NCBI GenBank assembly: GCA_041398905.1
Contig: JAWKTV010000016.1
Span: 1-64,000 of the forward strand
From: JAWKTV01 sp041398905
GTDB taxonomy: Bacteria; Planctomycetota; Planctomycetia; Planctomycetales; Planctomycetaceae
Length of the DNA: 64,000 nucleotides
Reading direction: 5' to 3'
In this document: positions 8,871 through 18,538 of the stretch, piece by piece
Position numbering within the stretch: position 1 is the first letter of the stretch
How the letters are laid out: each line of letters starts with the position of its first letter
Translations under genes and position numbers: made by a program
The notes under the pieces: model-generated
Databases searched by the model: none
Told to the model about the DNA's origin: nothing
What the model saw: only the letters and a program-made list of their open reading frames with translations

Positions 8871-10529
8871 TTGGACGTTCATCCCCTCCGCTATCTGCGA
8901 CATCTGGGCCGCGTGCGGCAGATCACCGCCGTGCTTGTCACGCACGGATTCGGTGACCTCATCGAACGACTGGGCCTGCGCAAGTATGTCGACTGGGGCA
9001 AACGCAGCCTGCTGCGGCAGCCATCGGATTCACCGCACACCACCGCCGAAAGGGTCCGCCGTGCCTTCGAGCAGCTCGGCCCGACCTACATCAAACTCGG
9101 ACAGGTCCTCAGCACCCGTCCCGACCTGCTGCCGATCGACTGGATCGAAGAGCTGAGCATGCTGCAGGAGCGGGTGCCGACGTTCCCCGGTGCCGAAGCG
9201 ATCGAAGTCGTCGAGCGTGAACTGCGCAAGCCGTTGCCGCGGCTCTTCACGGAGTTCGACCCCGAACCGCTCGCCGCCGGCTCGCTGGGGCAGGTCCACC
9301 GCGCGCGGCACCCCGATGGCACACTGCTCGCCGTCAAGGTGCGACGGCCCCACGCTGTCGAAGACATCGAGCGTGACCTGTCGCTGCTCGCCGAGGCCGC
9401 CCCGCTCCTCGCGGCCCTCCCCCAGTTCGCTCCCTTTGACCCCGTCGGTATCGTCCAGCACTTCACCCGCGTCATCCGTCGAGAACTCAACTTCCGCCGC
9501 GAAGGCCGCACGATTGAAGAGTTCCGCAAACTGTTTCGCAAAGACGCCACCCTCTTTGTCCCCAGGGTCGACGAAGACCTGACGACCGACGCCGTGCTGA
9601 CAATGGAGTACGTCGAAGGCATTCGCGCCGACGACAAGGCCAGCCTCGTCGACCTGGGAATAAGCCCGTCCCGCATCGCGTCCAACGGTGCCCACATCTA
9701 CATGAAGCAAGTGTTCGAGTTCGGCATCTTTCATGGCGACCCTCACCCCGGCAACGTCCGGATTCGCTGCGATGGCGGGATCGCGCTGCTCGACTATGGC
9801 ATGATCGGATACCTGCGGGACGACCTCCGCGACCAGCTCGTCGACCTGTTCGTCGCCGTCGTCCGCAATCAGGTCGATGACGTTACCGAACTGGTGCGAC
9901 AGCTCGGCCACCCGATGCTGCCGATCGACGATGTCCTGCTCCGGGCGGATGTTCACGACCTTCTCGACCGCTTCGTTGGCATCCCCTTGGCCGATCTCAA
10001 GGTCGCCGAACTTCTCACTGGCTTCACCAACCTGCTGTCGCAGCATGCGCTGCGCTGCCCGGCTGACTTGATGCTGCTCATCCGCACCCTCGTGACGCTG
10101 GAGGGACTCGGCCGGCAGCTTGATCCCGAGTTCAATCTCGCCCGCGAGCTGTCGCCGTTCATCGAGAGCGTCTTCCGCAAACGCTACGACCCGCGCAGGA
10201 TGCTCAGCCGCGCCTGGAGCGACCTCGGCGACCTCGCACGCGCCGCGCACGACCTCCCGCTCAGCCTCAACCGCACGTTGCAGAAGCTCAGCCAGGACGA
10301 TCTCAAGTTTCAGCTCGAACACCGCGGTATTGACCGACTGATCAACGAGTTCGATCGCTCCAGCAACCGCATCGTCGTTGGACTGGTGACGGCGGCCCTG
10401 ATCGTCGCTTCGGCCCTCGTGATCCGGGCCGGCACAACCTCCGCATGGATCGTCGCTCCGATCTTTCTCCTGTCCGGGTTCCTCGGCGTCTGGCTCATCT
10501 ACGGCATCCTCCGCAGCGGTCGCCTTTGA
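8871..10529 (+). CDS. ABC1/UbiB-family atypical protein kinase-like protein
   Basis: About 553 residues. The ABC1 domain shows RRAFEQLGPTYIKLGQVLST (KxGQ motif), PLAAGSLGQVHRAR (Ala-rich loop), LLAVKVRRP (catalytic Lys), FGIFHGDPHPGN (catalytic loop) and IALLDYGMIG (metal-binding Asp). The C-terminus has two transmembrane helices (IVVGLVTAALIVASALVI and IVAPIFLLSGFLGVWLIYGI). UbiB/ABC1 proteins support isoprenoid-quinone synthesis or lipid transport at the membrane. The start is uncertain. Family homology begins around 8871, where a TTG codon opens LDVHPLRYL; ATG at 8742 and TTG at 8601 are in-frame alternatives. An indel hiding an ATG in another frame is also possible. Confidence 0.85.
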   Translation: MDVHPLRYLRHLGRVRQITAVLVTHGFGDLIERLGLRKYVDWGKRSLLRQPSDSPHTTAERVRRAFEQLGPTYIKLGQVLSTRPDLLPIDWIEELSMLQERVPTFPGAEAIEVVERELRKPLPRLFTEFDPEPLAAGSLGQVHRARHPDGTLLAVKVRRPHAVEDIERDLSLLAEAAPLLAALPQFAPFDPVGIVQHFTRVIRRELNFRREGRTIEEFRKLFRKDATLFVPRVDEDLTTDAVLTMEYVEGIRADDKASLVDLGISPSRIASNGAHIYMKQVFEFGIFHGDPHPGNVRIRCDGGIALLDYGMIGYLRDDLRDQLVDLFVAVVRNQVDDVTELVRQLGHPMLPIDDVLLRADVHDLLDRFVGIPLADLKVAELLTGFTNLLSQHALRCPADLMLLIRTLVTLEGLGRQLDPEFNLARELSPFIESVFRKRYDPRRMLSRAWSDLGDLARAAHDLPLSLNRTLQKLSQDDLKFQLEHRGIDRLINEFDRSSNRIVVGLVTAALIVASALVIRAGTTSAWIVAPIFLLSGFLGVWLIYGILRSGRL

Positions 10530-10651
10530 CCTGACGGCAGTCGCCTCTTCAAGGCGTTAACCTCAACACCAGCGTTGGCATCCGCAGCCGGGCACAACAA
10601 GCCGCCAGGCTGTCGACATCCACCTGAGAACGCAACAGCCAGACGCTCGAC

Positions 10652-11215
10652 ATGCCCGCTGACCACCAACCACCCGCCGGCTCCGCCTCCACACCGGATG
10701 AACTGGGCGGCCCACTTCCGACGGACGGGCGGTTGATGGGCATCGACTTCGGCACACGCCGCATCGGCCTCGCTGTGTCGACTCCGGAGCAGTCGTTCTC
10801 CGCGCCGCTCGACGTGCTCTACCGCACCACGCCAGCCGTCGAAGCCCGCGAGCTGCGCGAACTGGTCGAGGATTACCGGATCGTCGGCTTCGTGATCGGC
10901 CTGCCGCTGCATGTCAGCGGCGACGAAAGCAGCGTCTCGTACAAGGCGCGCCTGTTCGGCGCCTGGCTGCATGAGACCTGCCAGCGGCCGGTTCGGTTCT
11001 GGGACGAACGCTACAGTTCGTCCGTCGCCGATGACTGGCTGGCCGAGTCCGGACTCACCCGTGACAATCGCAAAGCCAACCGCGATCGGCTCTCCGCATA
11101 CGTGATCCTGCAGAGCTATCTCGAGCGACAACGCGCCGACCGGCAGGTCGAATCGTCACCAGATCCGCAAGCGATCGACGACGTCGACGACTTCGACGCC
11201 GACGAGCCTGAGTGA
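10652..11215 (+). CDS. ruvX: YqgF/RuvX family RNase H-fold nuclease
   Basis: 187 residues. The core spans ~28-160 with LMGIDFGTRRIGLAV (first catalytic Asp), FVIGLPLHVSGDES, RFWDERYSSS (catalytic Glu) and NRDRLSAYVILQSYLE (final Asp). YqgF/RuvX processes the 5' end of pre-16S rRNA and was named as a Holliday-junction resolvase. An N-terminal extension of ~27 residues and an acidic C-terminal tail (DDVDDFDADEPE) lie outside the fold. It is close to rsmE, another 16S rRNA gene, though the ExeA-like gene between them is on the other strand. Confidence 0.92.
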   Translation: MPADHQPPAGSASTPDELGGPLPTDGRLMGIDFGTRRIGLAVSTPEQSFSAPLDVLYRTTPAVEARELRELVEDYRIVGFVIGLPLHVSGDESSVSYKARLFGAWLHETCQRPVRFWDERYSSSVADDWLAESGLTRDNRKANRDRLSAYVILQSYLERQRADRQVESSPDPQAIDDVDDFDADEPE

Positions 11216-11226
11216 GTCGCGTTGCT

Positions 11227-12012
11227 TCAGATCAGTTCCGCGTGCGCGGCCCGCAGACGTTCCGGGGTGATTGCGTTGGTGTCGTCGATGGACCGCGCCA
11301 GCGCGAGTAGCTCGCACAGACGTTCCACATCGCGCGGCAGTCCACCCGTGATCTCCCGCAGCGCCGCCTCGCTCTCCGAGGGGAGCGCGATCGTCGCTTC
11401 TCCGCGCCGCGTCAGCCGGTCGCGGGCATGTTCGACCAGTTCGTCGCCCGTCAGGTTCCGCAGCTCGATCCGCACGAAGCCGAACTCGCTCGCCAGTTGA
11501 CGCAGTCCATCGACGATCGACGGCCGGGCCGTCCCGATGATCGTCAGCGCCGGGCGGGCGGCTGTCGTTCGCAGCAGCACCCGCAGACCTTGCAGCGTAT
11601 CGGCGTTCGCCTCGTCCAGATGGTCGATCAGCACCACCACCGCGCGACCGCACTCCGCCAGCCCTTCAATTCGGTCTCGCAGTTCGATCGACCGATCCGT
11701 CCCGCTGCCCGGTCGGCCGGCGAGGCCGAGTGTATGGATCAGCTCCAGTTCCAGCCGTTCTCGCGACAGGTCCGTCGCGTCAAAGCGAGCGATCAGGCAG
11801 CCCATGTCTTCGTCGAGCCGCTCCAGCAGCATGTCGAGCAGTCGCCCGCGTCCAACACCCGGCTGGCCCGTTACCAGCCCCAATGGGCGACGCCGCGAGA
11901 CCAGGTAATCGCACCGGGCAAGGGCCTCTTGCACCGCTTCATCGGCCCGGAGATCGTCATCCTCCCGGTGACAGGTCTCATGCGACGTGTGGGGAATCGT
12001 GAATTGCGACAT
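11227..12012 (-). CDS. ExeA/GspA-like AAA ATPase with altered P-loop
   Basis: 261 residues. The fold matches the ExeA-type AAA family, with the P-loop region LGLVTGQPGVGRGRLLDML (~45-62), Walker B-like RAVVVLIDHLDEA (~125), sensor region TIIGTARPSI (~160) and a C-terminal helical lid (LPRDVERLCELLALARSID). The Walker A Lys-Ser/Thr pair is replaced by Arg-Gly, so ATP binding may be weak or lost. Relatives act in type II secretion or as planctomycete MoxR/ExeA-like regulators. It lacks the C-terminal peptidoglycan-binding domain of classical ExeA. It converges on ruvX with an 11-base gap. Confidence 0.75.
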   Translation of the reverse strand: MSQFTIPHTSHETCHREDDDLRADEAVQEALARCDYLVSRRRPLGLVTGQPGVGRGRLLDMLLERLDEDMGCLIARFDATDLSRERLELELIHTLGLAGRPGSGTDRSIELRDRIEGLAECGRAVVVLIDHLDEANADTLQGLRVLLRTTAARPALTIIGTARPSIVDGLRQLASEFGFVRIELRNLTGDELVEHARDRLTRRGEATIALPSESEAALREITGGLPRDVERLCELLALARSIDDTNAITPERLRAAHAELI

Positions 12013-12216
12013 GGGGCGTCCTTGCTCCCGTCCGTTCCTGAGTAGCTTCTACCAGCCGATTCTGCCGATCGCCTGCGAAGCAGCGGCTGACCGCCTGTGC
12101 TATCATCGGATTGATCAGAGGTCCCGCTGTAACCGACCTGACCAACCCCCGCTCCCTTCCGCGACTTTCCCCTTCCACAGCGGGCACACCGTCGCGATTC
12201 AGAACGCTACGCTCCG

Positions 12217-12975
12217 ATGAGACGCTTCTTCGCCGGTCAGCCATTGGAGACTGCGCAGCCTGGACAACCCCTGACGCTTCCGCAGGTTGAAGCGGAGCAT
12301 CTGCGCAAGGTGCTGCGGCTCACCGCCGGCGACGGCATCGAGCTGTTTGACGGACAGGGGCGCGCGGTGAACGCGGTCGTCACGTCCGTCGACCGTCGGC
12401 AGGTCGTCGTCCGCATCGACTCTTCACCCGGTCTGTCGATCCCCCCGCGACCCCGTCTCACCATCGCCGTCGCTCCGCCCAAAGGGGAACGGTTCCGCTG
12501 GCTGGTCGAAAAGTGCGTCGAGCTCGCCGTCGATCGCATCGTGCCAGTCATTGCGCATCGATCAGTCGTCGAACCCGGCGACGGCAAACTCAAGAAGCTG
12601 ACGGACGTCGTCATCGCCGCCTGTAAGCAGTCCGGACGCAACGACCTGCTCGTCATTGAACCGAGCATCGACTGGCAGGCATTCCTCGCGCAGTGGACCG
12701 CGGGCGCGAGGCTGCAACCCGGCGGCTGTCTGCTCTTGGCCGATCCTCATGGCCGGCCCCTCGCCGAACAACTCGCCCGCCTGCCATCAGAAGCGACGAC
12801 GGAAGTGACGGTGTTGATCGGTCCCGAGGGCGGACTCACCCCCGAGGAGACCGAACGCGCGACAGCCGCCGCCGCCCTGCCCGTCTCACTCGGCGTTTAC
12901 ATCCAGCGCGTCGAGACAGCCGCGGTCGCAATGGCCGCGTCGCTCCGCACATGGACCGCGACACGGCAAGTCTGA
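12217..12975 (+). CDS. rsmE: RsmE, 16S rRNA m3U1498 methyltransferase
   Basis: 252 residues, the full family length. There is an N-terminal PUA-like RNA-binding domain (MRRFFAGQPL, VEAEHLRKVLRL). The C-terminal SPOUT methyltransferase domain has APPKGERFRWLVEKCVELAV, SGRNDLL, LIGPEGGLTPEE (SAM-binding knot, ~200-212) and a final knot segment LGVYIQRVETAAVAM. It methylates U1498 of 16S rRNA in the small ribosomal subunit. The gene is intact, with ATG at 12217. Confidence 0.93.
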   Translation: MRRFFAGQPLETAQPGQPLTLPQVEAEHLRKVLRLTAGDGIELFDGQGRAVNAVVTSVDRRQVVVRIDSSPGLSIPPRPRLTIAVAPPKGERFRWLVEKCVELAVDRIVPVIAHRSVVEPGDGKLKKLTDVVIAACKQSGRNDLLVIEPSIDWQAFLAQWTAGARLQPGGCLLLADPHGRPLAEQLARLPSEATTEVTVLIGPEGGLTPEETERATAAAALPVSLGVYIQRVETAAVAMAASLRTWTATRQV

Positions 12976-13044
12976 AGCGCAGACAGATTCAGCGCGACAA
13001 CGCCCTCAAAGTCGCATGCGACCGCCCGCCATCACCCGCGCCGC

Positions 13045-13933
13045 TTACTCGGACTTCGGTTTCCGCTGCAGGTACGAGTTGATGATATCCTTCGCCATCG
13101 TCGGCACGTGATCCCCCTTGCCTCCACCACCACCGGAGGCGGCGGGCTTCGGCTCGGGCAGCTTCGCTCCGGTCGTTGACGGATCGGGCAGCCGGATCTC
13201 AAGCTCCGGCCCCTTCGCCGGCTGAGCCTCCGCCACGGGCTCAGGCTGCTGAGGAGGCTGCTGCGGCATCGGGTAGCCATATCCCGGTGGCATCGGCTGA
13301 GGCACACCCGGGTAAGGATACCCGTACCCATACGGCATGCCCGGATACTGCGGGTACCCACCCGGATAAGGATACTGAGGCGGCGGACCACCCCAAGGTT
13401 GCTGGGCGAACTGACCCTGCGCGGGGTAACCCTGCCCCGGCACATCCGCAGCCTGAATCTCCATCGTCGCCTGCAAAGCGGCGGCGTCACTCAGGGAAAT
13501 CACCGACGTATCGTTGCTCACCTCCGAAGGTGCGTCCTCCGGCGTGACCACAGCGAACTCCAACGATGTCCCCGACTCCTCCGCGGCGGCCGCAGCCGCC
13601 GCGGCCGCATCGCTCGCCATTTGCTCGTCCGAGGGCATCCCGTCAATCACCACCATGAAGTCCAGCTTGCCGACACGCACGCGATCGCCCGGCTTCAGTT
13701 CCACCGCCACGAATCCGCTCGTCGTTCACGAACGTCCCATTGGTACTCCCCAGGTCACGCAGACGCACCGAGAAATCATCCACCGTGATCACGCAATGGT
13801 GTCGGCTGACCGAATCACTGTTCGGACGCAGATGGCAATCGTGCTCGCGACCGATCAGAAACTTGCCTGTCGGCAGCGGCACGGCGGCACCGGTCTGCTT
13901 TCCGGAGGTCACACGGAGTTCGGCTTGCGGCAT
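13045..13933 (-). CDS. FHA domain protein with Pro/Gly/Tyr-rich tail (one frameshift)
   Basis: Two frames join near 13705-13715 into about 296 residues. Residues ~5-95 are a canonical FHA domain (FLIGREHDCHLRPNSDSVSR, then HHCVI, DLGSTNGTFVND and PGDRVRVGKLDFMVV). A short linker contains a run of alanines. Residues ~165-235 are low complexity with repeated YPG, PYGYGYP and PQQP units. The last ~50 residues end in a conserved-looking MAKDIINSYLQRK. It probably reads Thr phosphorylation by a planctomycete Ser/Thr kinase such as the one at 20931-22733. The low-complexity region suggests a disordered interaction tail. Confidence 0.82.
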
Positions 13934-14472
13934 CAGAAGCGATCCTCAAATTCTCGACACGGGCACCGCTCACCAGAAACGCGCGGTCCCCGGAAGCGGT
14001 CAGTTCCTTCATTGTACCGGACTTCTTCAATCTGACGAATGCCAGACGCGGTCACATCGGATCACGGACCCATCAACTGGGATCAAGGCCCCGTGCAACA
14101 AATGCAACTACGGGCGAATGACCATGCCTGTTCCGCAGGTCACGTCGGGCGGTCAATCGCGTCGCCATGCTACCGGTCGATACGTGGGCACCGGACAATC
14201 GTCCGCATGCTGTGGAGAATGAATCGAAGAAGAACGTGCCAAAGCAGAATCCGAGCGCGAAGCACTCAAGAACGAACGCCTCCGCACATCGGAAGGGGAG
14301 CAATCTGGAAAAGAATGGAAGTTGCTCCCCTCGCAGCAACAACGGTATCACCACGACTGATCCTCGTCAAACTGCCTCCGTCGACAACAGCGACGATTCG
14401 CTTCAGCCGTGCGTGTCAGTTGACGATTCGATGCTTCAGCAGAGCAATCTCGATCACAGCCAGCCGCGATTG
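13934..14472. other. Spacer with a possible gene remnant
   Basis: No intact gene is seen. From 14223 to 14360 the plus strand holds an open run of 45 codons rich in Glu, Lys, Arg and Gln (begins IEEERAKAESEREALKNERL, ends in TGA at 14358-14360). A stop at 14220 precedes it. It resembles the coiled-coil tail of a larger protein and may be a decayed or frameshifted fragment. The rest is featureless. Confidence 0.3.
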
Positions 14473-15874
14473 TCAGGATGGCCCCCGGGAACTTGCCGCA
14501 TGCTGACCTTCAGCCGCCCACCACAGTCGCCACGTCGCCGATCGAAGCCGGAACGACTGGTCGCTCAGCTTTTCCAATGCCGCCAGCACGTCCACGTTCT
14601 GGAGCTGGGTGTTCACCCGCACGCGGCGGAACTTCTGGGGAACTCCCGGCGGGGGCAGCACGATCGCCCCGAACGGCAACTGACCCGTCCGCAACTGCAC
14701 CTCCACTTCGGGAGGCAGGTACTGCGACACGATGCTCGGGTCCGCCAGCGATGCTCCCGGAGTCAACGCACCCACATTGATCGGACCAGCCACCGGCACA
14801 TCGATCACGTAGGAGTGCGAAGTAACCAGCCGCTTCGATCAACGCCGGAATCGCCGACGCATCGCCAATCACGCCTGAGCGCCGTCCCCGCCCGGTTGAC
14901 GATGATGTTGTCGTTGTTCGAGAGTCCTCGCACCAATAGCGCGACCGCCGTGCCGTACTGGGCCGGCTTGATCGACGACAGCGCCTCGGTCCGCAGCAGG
15001 TCATTCGGGTCCAACAGTGCCCGTTCCACCAGCGGGCCAACCACCCGCGGACCGCCAATTCCCGCCAGAACGCTCACATACAGCCGTCGCACCTCCAACA
15101 ACGCATGACCACCCAGATGCTGCACCAGCGCCGGAACGGCCGCCGGGTCGGCGATCTCCCGCAGCTCCGTTTCCGCCTGCAACTGCTGACGGCTGTTCCG
15201 CCCGGTGAGCAGTCGCAGCCGCACATGCACGAAACTGAACCACTCCAGCTCGGCCGCCCGTTGTGCTTCGCTCTTCTCTTGCAGGTCAAGTTGCTGCTGT
15301 GTGACGTAGCGGCCGTTGTGCAGCAGGTAGCCCCGACGCGCCATCTGCTCCTCACGCGTCAGCCAGTCACCATGCTCCTGCACATGATTCAGCGCCCGAT
15401 GAGCCGGTTCGTGATCAGGGTCGAGCAGCAGCAGCAGCTCCAGTTGGTCCTGCCGTTCCCGCTTCAGGCGATTCTGTCGGCACCACTCTGCCAGTTCCCA
15501 CCGTGCCTCGACGGTGTTCGCGACGGACCGCGCTTCTCGTACTCCTCGACGTCGCGGGAGCGAATGCTCGCGAACCGCACATCCTCCCGAGACAGGACCA
15601 CCTTCCCGCCGGTGAGTGTCTCGATGACAAGTTCAGGATTCTTCGAATGCCCCGGCTCGAGCACCCCCCGGACTTCACCGCCGTTCTTCAGTCGCACGAT
15701 GTCCCCGCTCACGCGCGCATCCAGCCCGCATCCCAGCAGCAGAAGTACAGCGACCGCCAGCCGCTGCCCCGCAGGCCGCACTCCGGCAGGACACGCTGCC
15801 TCTCCCGCGAAACACGAGACGCACGCCCGCCGCCAAGGCCCGACGGAGCCGACTTCGAGAGGGCGGTGTTGCAT
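14473..15874 (-). CDS. Exported HEAT-repeat protein (multiple frameshifts)
   Basis: Three or four frames combine into about 465 residues. The start region has a hydrophobic signal (RLAVAVLLLLGCGLDARV), so a start near 15874 is likely. Next comes a beta-rich segment SGDIVRLKNGGEVRGVLEP, and then REEQMARRGYLLHNGRYVTQ, a motif seen in planctomycete HEAT proteins. HEAT/Armadillo-type repeats follow (LREIADPAAVPALVQHLGG, SVLAGIGGPRVVGPLVERAL, IGDASAIPALIEAAGYFA). The tail contains ARRAY-poor sequence ending near LPPPGVPQKFRRVRVN. Indels lie near 15530, 14880 and 14815. Such proteins are thought to be periplasmic scaffolds; no specific role is known. Confidence 0.7.
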
Positions 15875-16069
15875 CACGGTCCACACAATCGGTCCACACA
15901 TCACGGGGCGATGACCGGTGCCGCGACCAGCGACCCAGCCGCGGCACTCAACCCTATTAAACGGCAATTCCGCTGGTTGGCAACCAGCGATACTTGAGAT
16001 TCGGCCACGTATCTGTCCATAATCCGCTACCTGTCCAATCATCCACGGCGTCTCGCCACTCGTCTGCTC

Positions 16070-17211
16070 ATGAGGTTTTTGATGTCGCGCGTACGCAACG
16101 TGGTTCCTACTCTTCTCATGCTGGTGACTGTGATGGCGAGTGCTCCTTCCCGGGCTGAAGGCCCGTTGGTCGAACCGTTCGGGCAGACGGTGAAAGGGGA
16201 CGCCGTTGAGGTCTACACCCTCCGCAACAGCCACGGCATGGTCGCCCGCATCATGACCCGGGGGCCACGCTCGTCAGCCTGCAGGTGCCCGACGCGAAGG
16301 GTGAACTTGCCGATGTCGTCCTCGGCTTCGACGATGTCACCGGCTACGAATCCGACGCGAATCAGTACTTCGGATGCACCACCGGCCGCGTCTGCAATCG
16401 CATCGCCAACGCCAGGTTCACGCTCGGCGACGAGACCTACGAACTGCACGCCAACGATGGCCCGCACTCACTCCATGGCGGCGGCGCGAGCAGCCTCGAC
16501 AAAGTCATCTGGCGGGCCATGCCGCTCGAAGTCGACAACGGTCAAGCCGTTCGCTTCCGTTACAAGAGCCGCGACGGCGAAGAGGGCTACCCGGGCAACC
16601 TCGCCGTCGCCGTCACTTACACCCTCACCGAAGCGAACCAGCTCCGGATCGAGTACCGCGCCACCACCGACGAAACGACTCCCGTCAATCTGACCAACCA
16701 CGCCTACTTCAACCTCGCCGGAGCCGGTTCCGAAACCGTGCTCAATCACGAACTCCAACTGCACGCCGACAAGTACACGCCCGTCGACGGAACCCTGATC
16801 CCGACGGGAGAACTCGCGGATGTCAGCGGCACCGTGCTCGACTTCCGGGCGCCTCACGTCATTGGAGCGAGGATCGCCGAACTCGGTGAAGGCACCGGTG
16901 CCGGTTACGATCACAACTTCGTGCTCAACGGCAAGGCCGGCGACATTCGCCCCGTCGCCGTGCTCAAGGACCCCGCCTCGGGTCGCACGCTGACCGTGCA
17001 TACCGATCAGCCCGGCATCCAGTTCTACTCGGGCAACTTCCTCAAAGGCCAGACCGGTCGAGACGGCAAAGACTACCCCCACCGCAGCGCGGTCTGTCTT
17101 GAGACACAGCACTTTCCGGATTCGATTCATCACGACAGCTTCCCCTCGATCCTGCTGCAGCCCGACGAGCGCTATTCGCACACCTGCATCTACGCTTTCT
17201 CCGCCGAGTAA
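16070..17211 (+). CDS. galM: Secreted aldose 1-epimerase (mutarotase), one frameshift
   Basis: About 381 residues. The signal peptide (NVVPTLLMLVTVMASAPSRA) is followed by a galactose mutarotase fold. Motifs are NQYFGCTTGRVCNRIANARF, NDGPHSLHGGG (catalytic-site His), VNLTNHAYFNLAG, GAGYDHNFVLN and a C-terminal CLETQHFPDSIHH (catalytic Glu). It interconverts alpha and beta anomers of aldoses. The frame breaks near 16260, where the sequence has five G; a sixth would restore TRGATLVSLQVPDAKG, so a homopolymer error is likely. Signal-bearing GalM enzymes are common in bacteria degrading polysaccharides. ATG at 16082 is an alternative start. Confidence 0.9.
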
Positions 17212-17326
17212 TTCCATCGAATCACGGGCAGCGAGGCTTCTCCAGTTGCCCGTGATCGTTAGTGATCGATACGCTGGTGATGTCTGGACAGGACGCAACT
17301 TTCTCCCCATTCGGGACCGGCACCTC

Positions 17327-18244
17327 ATGACGCGGATTCTTGTTGTCGACGACTCGCCGATGGACCGTCGGCTCGTGACGGGCATGCTCAACAAGCATGG
17401 CGGCTGGAAGGCGGAGACGGCCGAGAACGGCCAGATCGCTTATAGCGCCCTTAGGGCCGATGACCTGCCGGACATCGTCCTCACCGACATGCAGATGCCC
17501 GAGATGAACGGCCTCGAGCTGGTCCGCGCCATCAAACGCGACTTCCCCAGTCTCCCCGTCGTCCTCATGACCGCCCAGGGGCGAAGCCCTGGCCGTCAAG
17601 GCGTTGCAAGTCGCGCGGACAGCTACGTACCCAAGTCGCTGCTCGCGGACGAACTCCTCGAAATCATCGACCGCGTCCTCGCACTCGCCGGCGAGCGACG
17701 CACCCAGCAGGACCTGATGCAGCACATGCAGTCCATGCAGTGCAGCTTCACCCTCAACAACGACCCCAAGCTGCTGACATCCCTTGTCGCCTATCTGCAG
17801 GGGATCATTCACGACACCCAGCTCTTCGGCGAGGCCGAACGTCTGCGTGTTGGCGTCGCTTTGGAAGAAGCGCTGCTCAACGCCGCCTATCACGGCAACC
17901 TCGAAGTCAGCTCGTCACTCCGCGAGACTGACCACTCCGCCTACTACGATCTCGCCCGCCGACGTGCGGAGACGCCACCCTACTCCAGCCGCACCATCAG
18001 CATTCAGGTCCACATCTGTCCCGAGGGCGTCGACTACGAAATCCGGGACCAAGGCCCAGGTTTCGATCCGACCAAGCTGCCGGATCCAACCGACCCCGCG
18101 AACCTCGAACGCCCCTGTGGACGCGGGCTGCTGCTGATGCGGACCTTCATGGACGATGTCGAATTCAACGACAAAGGCAACTGCGTCAAGATGCGGAAGA
18201 AGACCCGCCGCAACGGCGAACTCGCCAACGCCGGGCACGACTGA
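17327..18244 (+). CDS. Response regulator receiver fused to an RsbW-like HATPase domain
   Basis: 305 residues. Residues 1-120 are a REC domain (MTRILVVDDSPMD, acceptor D54 in VLTDMQMPEMNG, VVLMTAQ, SYVPK). Residues ~165-295 are a GHKL ATPase of the anti-sigma/serine kinase type (N box GVALEEALLNAAYHGN, G1 box IRDQGPGFDP, GRGLLLMRTFMDDV). The combination suggests phosphorylation-controlled partner switching, perhaps with STAS proteins such as that at 7197-8376. Residues ~85-97 read SPGRQGVASR where the family has a conserved Ala/Lys helix. Removing one G at ~17580 and adding one base near 17613 restores EALAVKALQVGAD, so two compensating indels are likely. ATG 17327 matches the REC start. Confidence 0.88.
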   Translation: MTRILVVDDSPMDRRLVTGMLNKHGGWKAETAENGQIAYSALRADDLPDIVLTDMQMPEMNGLELVRAIKRDFPSLPVVLMTAQGRSPGRQGVASRADSYVPKSLLADELLEIIDRVLALAGERRTQQDLMQHMQSMQCSFTLNNDPKLLTSLVAYLQGIIHDTQLFGEAERLRVGVALEEALLNAAYHGNLEVSSSLRETDHSAYYDLARRRAETPPYSSRTISIQVHICPEGVDYEIRDQGPGFDPTKLPDPTDPANLERPCGRGLLLMRTFMDDVEFNDKGNCVKMRKKTRRNGELANAGHD

Positions 18245-18304
18245 GCCACAACTGCCCATCCTGCCCCACCCCGCTCACCGAGACGCGGTGATTCGAGAAG
18301 CGTT

Positions 18305-18390
18305 GAGGAGCGGGGACGCCCGGAGCAAGCACCCGACGGGCAACGCCTGCGACGTTCGTGGCTTCCGCTGTCGCGGGGTGCGCTGCGACA
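18305..18390 (-). repeat. Interspersed intergenic repeat, copy D
   Basis: Read on the minus strand it begins GCGCACCCCGCGACAGCGG (from 18383), then CCACGAACGTCGCAGGCGTT and ends in CCCCGCTCC. It parallels copies A, B and C in order and spacing. It lies in the 294-base spacer before the GT4 gene and is the only copy in this orientation. Confidence 0.45.
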
Positions 18391-18538
18391 CCCGCCGTCC
18401 GACTCCGATTGACCGTCGCTCCGCTTGGCGGGTATGTTCCGCCCGCTTGCCGCCATGTCAATGGGGCTTGCCCCCCGCTCGAGCATCCACCGGACTTGGC
18501 TGCTGGGGTGCCCATTCTTCGTTTGACAAGGCAGCGCC

